From NCBI GenBank assembly GCA_030669415.1, contig DAOVDS010000002.1, positions 1 to 47,307 of the forward strand: a DNA stretch of 47,307 nucleotides, written 5' to 3'. Shown here piece after piece: positions 46,041 through 47,307 of the stretch (position 1 is the stretch's first letter; each line of letters starts with the position of its first letter). The notes below the pieces were generated by a model. The model did not search any database and was not told where the DNA came from. It was given only the letters and a program-made list of their open reading frames with translations. Both the position numbers and the translations under genes were made by a program. The stretch comes from a bacterium (lineage in GTDB: Bacteria; Planctomycetota; SKW154; DAOVDS01).

Positions 46041-46069
46041 TTGCCGACGCTCCAAAAGTGTGTTATAAT
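46041..46069 (+). promoter_or_regulatory. Sigma70-like promoter
   Basis: TTGCCG (46041-46046), 17-nt spacer, TATAAT (46064-46069), 19 nt before the ATG at 46089. Confidence 0.65.
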
Positions 46070-46088
46070 AAAGCCGGGAGGGAATACC

Positions 46089-47307
46089 ATGAGCATCAAG
46101 CCTTGTCCTGAATGTGGCAGAATAGCACCCGCAGACACGCCCGCCTGCCGGCACTGCGGCTTTCGTTTTCAGACCAGAGAGAAGCCGCCGGCCGGGCCGC
46201 AGTTTGAAGCGTCCACCCAGCCGGCATCAACCGTCTGGCAGGTGATTTCCACCATTCTGCTTATCGTTTTCGCCGGTGCGATAGTTCTCGCCGCAGTCCT
46301 GATTGCACCCGAATCGAAAACACAACGGTCCTCGGCGCCTGAGAAAGAAACACCCGCAGCGCAGCCGCAAGTCACGCCCAGGCCGCCCCCGCATCCCCCC
46401 GAGAAGGTCGCCGACGTACCACAGGAGAAGCCGGAAGAGCCCAAACCTCCCGAACCCGCCGAGCAGCCGCCTGAGCCGCCGGACACTCAGGAAGAAGCCA
46501 AAAAGCCCGAAGAGCCTGTTAGGTCGCTGGAAGAAGAGAAGATTGACAAGCTCTTCGCCCAGGCGAAGGAAGCCTGCCGCAACGAGCAGTGGCAGGCCGC
46601 CATTGACATCTGCCAGAAACTTGCCAATGAGCTGAGCGACGAGGGCCCGGCAGCGCGGGAAATAAACGGCCTCCTGCACCTCGCAAGGACGGAACTCCTG
46701 CTCTCGCGTGCCTCTGGAACGCAAGAGAACATTCTCCGCGGCCTGCTCTGGCTGCATTTCCACCAGGACAAGGATGGTAAATGGGACCAGGATGGTTTCC
46801 AGAAAAACTGCCCCGACCCCGATGCAGCCTGCGACGGCCAGGGCATATCCCAGTATGATGCGGCCGTTACCGGCCTGGCACTTCTTGCGTTCCTGGGAAG
46901 CGGCCACACCCACCGCTCGGGCGGCCCGTTCAGAAAGACAGTCAAGGACGGCCTCGACTGGCTCGTTGGCCAGCAGCAGGATGATGGCTCATTCGGACCC
47001 CGCGAAGCCGAGTCCTGGATTTACAACACCGCAATCGGCACATACGCACTCTGCGAAGCTTACGCCGTAACACGCGACTACAGGCTGAAAGAACCGGCGC
47101 AGAAAGCGGTTGACTTCATCCGCGGCGCGCAGAACCCCGGTCTCGGCTGGAAGTACGAGTCCCAGAGCGGGCGAAACGATACCTCAGTTACAGGCTGGAT
47201 AGTCATGGCGCTCAAGGCCGCCAAAACCGCGGGCCTCAGTGTTGACAAGTCAATGTTCGACGGCGCCGTCAACTGGTTCGACCGCGCCACCAACACGGCC
47301 GGCAAGA
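46089..47307 (+). CDS. Zinc-ribbon, TM and prenyltransferase/squalene-oxidase-repeat-like protein (truncated by window end)
   Basis: MSIKPCPECGRIAPADTPACRHCGFRFQ zinc ribbon, TM, Pro/Glu-rich linker, then GLLWLHFHQDKDGKWDQDGF...GLDWLVGQQQDDGSFGP...AVDFIRGAQNPGLGWKYE. Open to window edge, so absent from the ORF track. Confidence 0.8.
   Translation, partial: MSIKPCPECGRIAPADTPACRHCGFRFQTREKPPAGPQFEASTQPASTVWQVISTILLIVFAGAIVLAAVLIAPESKTQRSSAPEKETPAAQPQVTPRPPPHPPEKVADVPQEKPEEPKPPEPAEQPPEPPDTQEEAKKPEEPVRSLEEEKIDKLFAQAKEACRNEQWQAAIDICQKLANELSDEGPAAREINGLLHLARTELLLSRASGTQENILRGLLWLHFHQDKDGKWDQDGFQKNCPDPDAACDGQGISQYDAAVTGLALLAFLGSGHTHRSGGPFRKTVKDGLDWLVGQQQDDGSFGPREAESWIYNTAIGTYALCEAYAVTRDYRLKEPAQKAVDFIRGAQNPGLGWKYESQSGRNDTSVTGWIVMALKAAKTAGLSVDKSMFDGAVNWFDRATNTAGK

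Noticed and set aside
1-47307. CRISPR arrays, tRNA or rRNA genes
   Set aside because: No regularly spaced direct repeats and no recognisable tRNA or rRNA sequence seen; intergenic gaps are short.

Overview
Planctomycete-like chromosomal segment (the lineage is an inference from gene style only). From left to right: (1) an AT-richer accessory block holding a truncated CxxC protein, an SDH-type Clp-fold serine protease, a small acidic protein and a MazF-like toxin, with the last three translationally coupled; (2) a divergent endonuclease III-like protein behind a perfect-consensus sigma70 promoter, then YebC, TldD, TldE/PmbA, a DUF4388-TPR-multi-TM fusion and a PPC/DUF296 protein; (3) a minus-strand block of about 19 kb encoding an unusual pseudopilus/T4P-like system: double FHA, PilM-PilN fusion, PilO-like, TPR, GspG, GspH-like with LamG, a 1656-aa GspK-like with LamG, PilW-like, PilV-like and a terminal B12-binding radical SAM protein. 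Several members carry carbohydrate-binding-type beta-sandwich domains and no ATPase, platform protein or secretin is present; (4) a divergent GH42-like lipoprotein; (5) an acyl-CoA mutase operon (acd, meaB, mutase large subunit, B12 subunit, ubiA, acd) whose two mutase subunit genes are separated by a single-gene type IIG-like restriction-modification enzyme containing an in-frame G9 tract; (6) an ECF sigma/anti-sigma pair, a giant OstA/LptA-like protein, KdsC, a small secreted protein and a truncated prenyltransferase-like protein. Main findings: the glycan-binding pseudopilus, the likely phase-variable R-M gene inside the mutase operon, isobutyryl-CoA-mutase-type active-site residues (F83/Q201), three different palindromic repeats embedded in frame in coding genes (two in prepilin leader regions), and the protease/acidic protein/MazF module.
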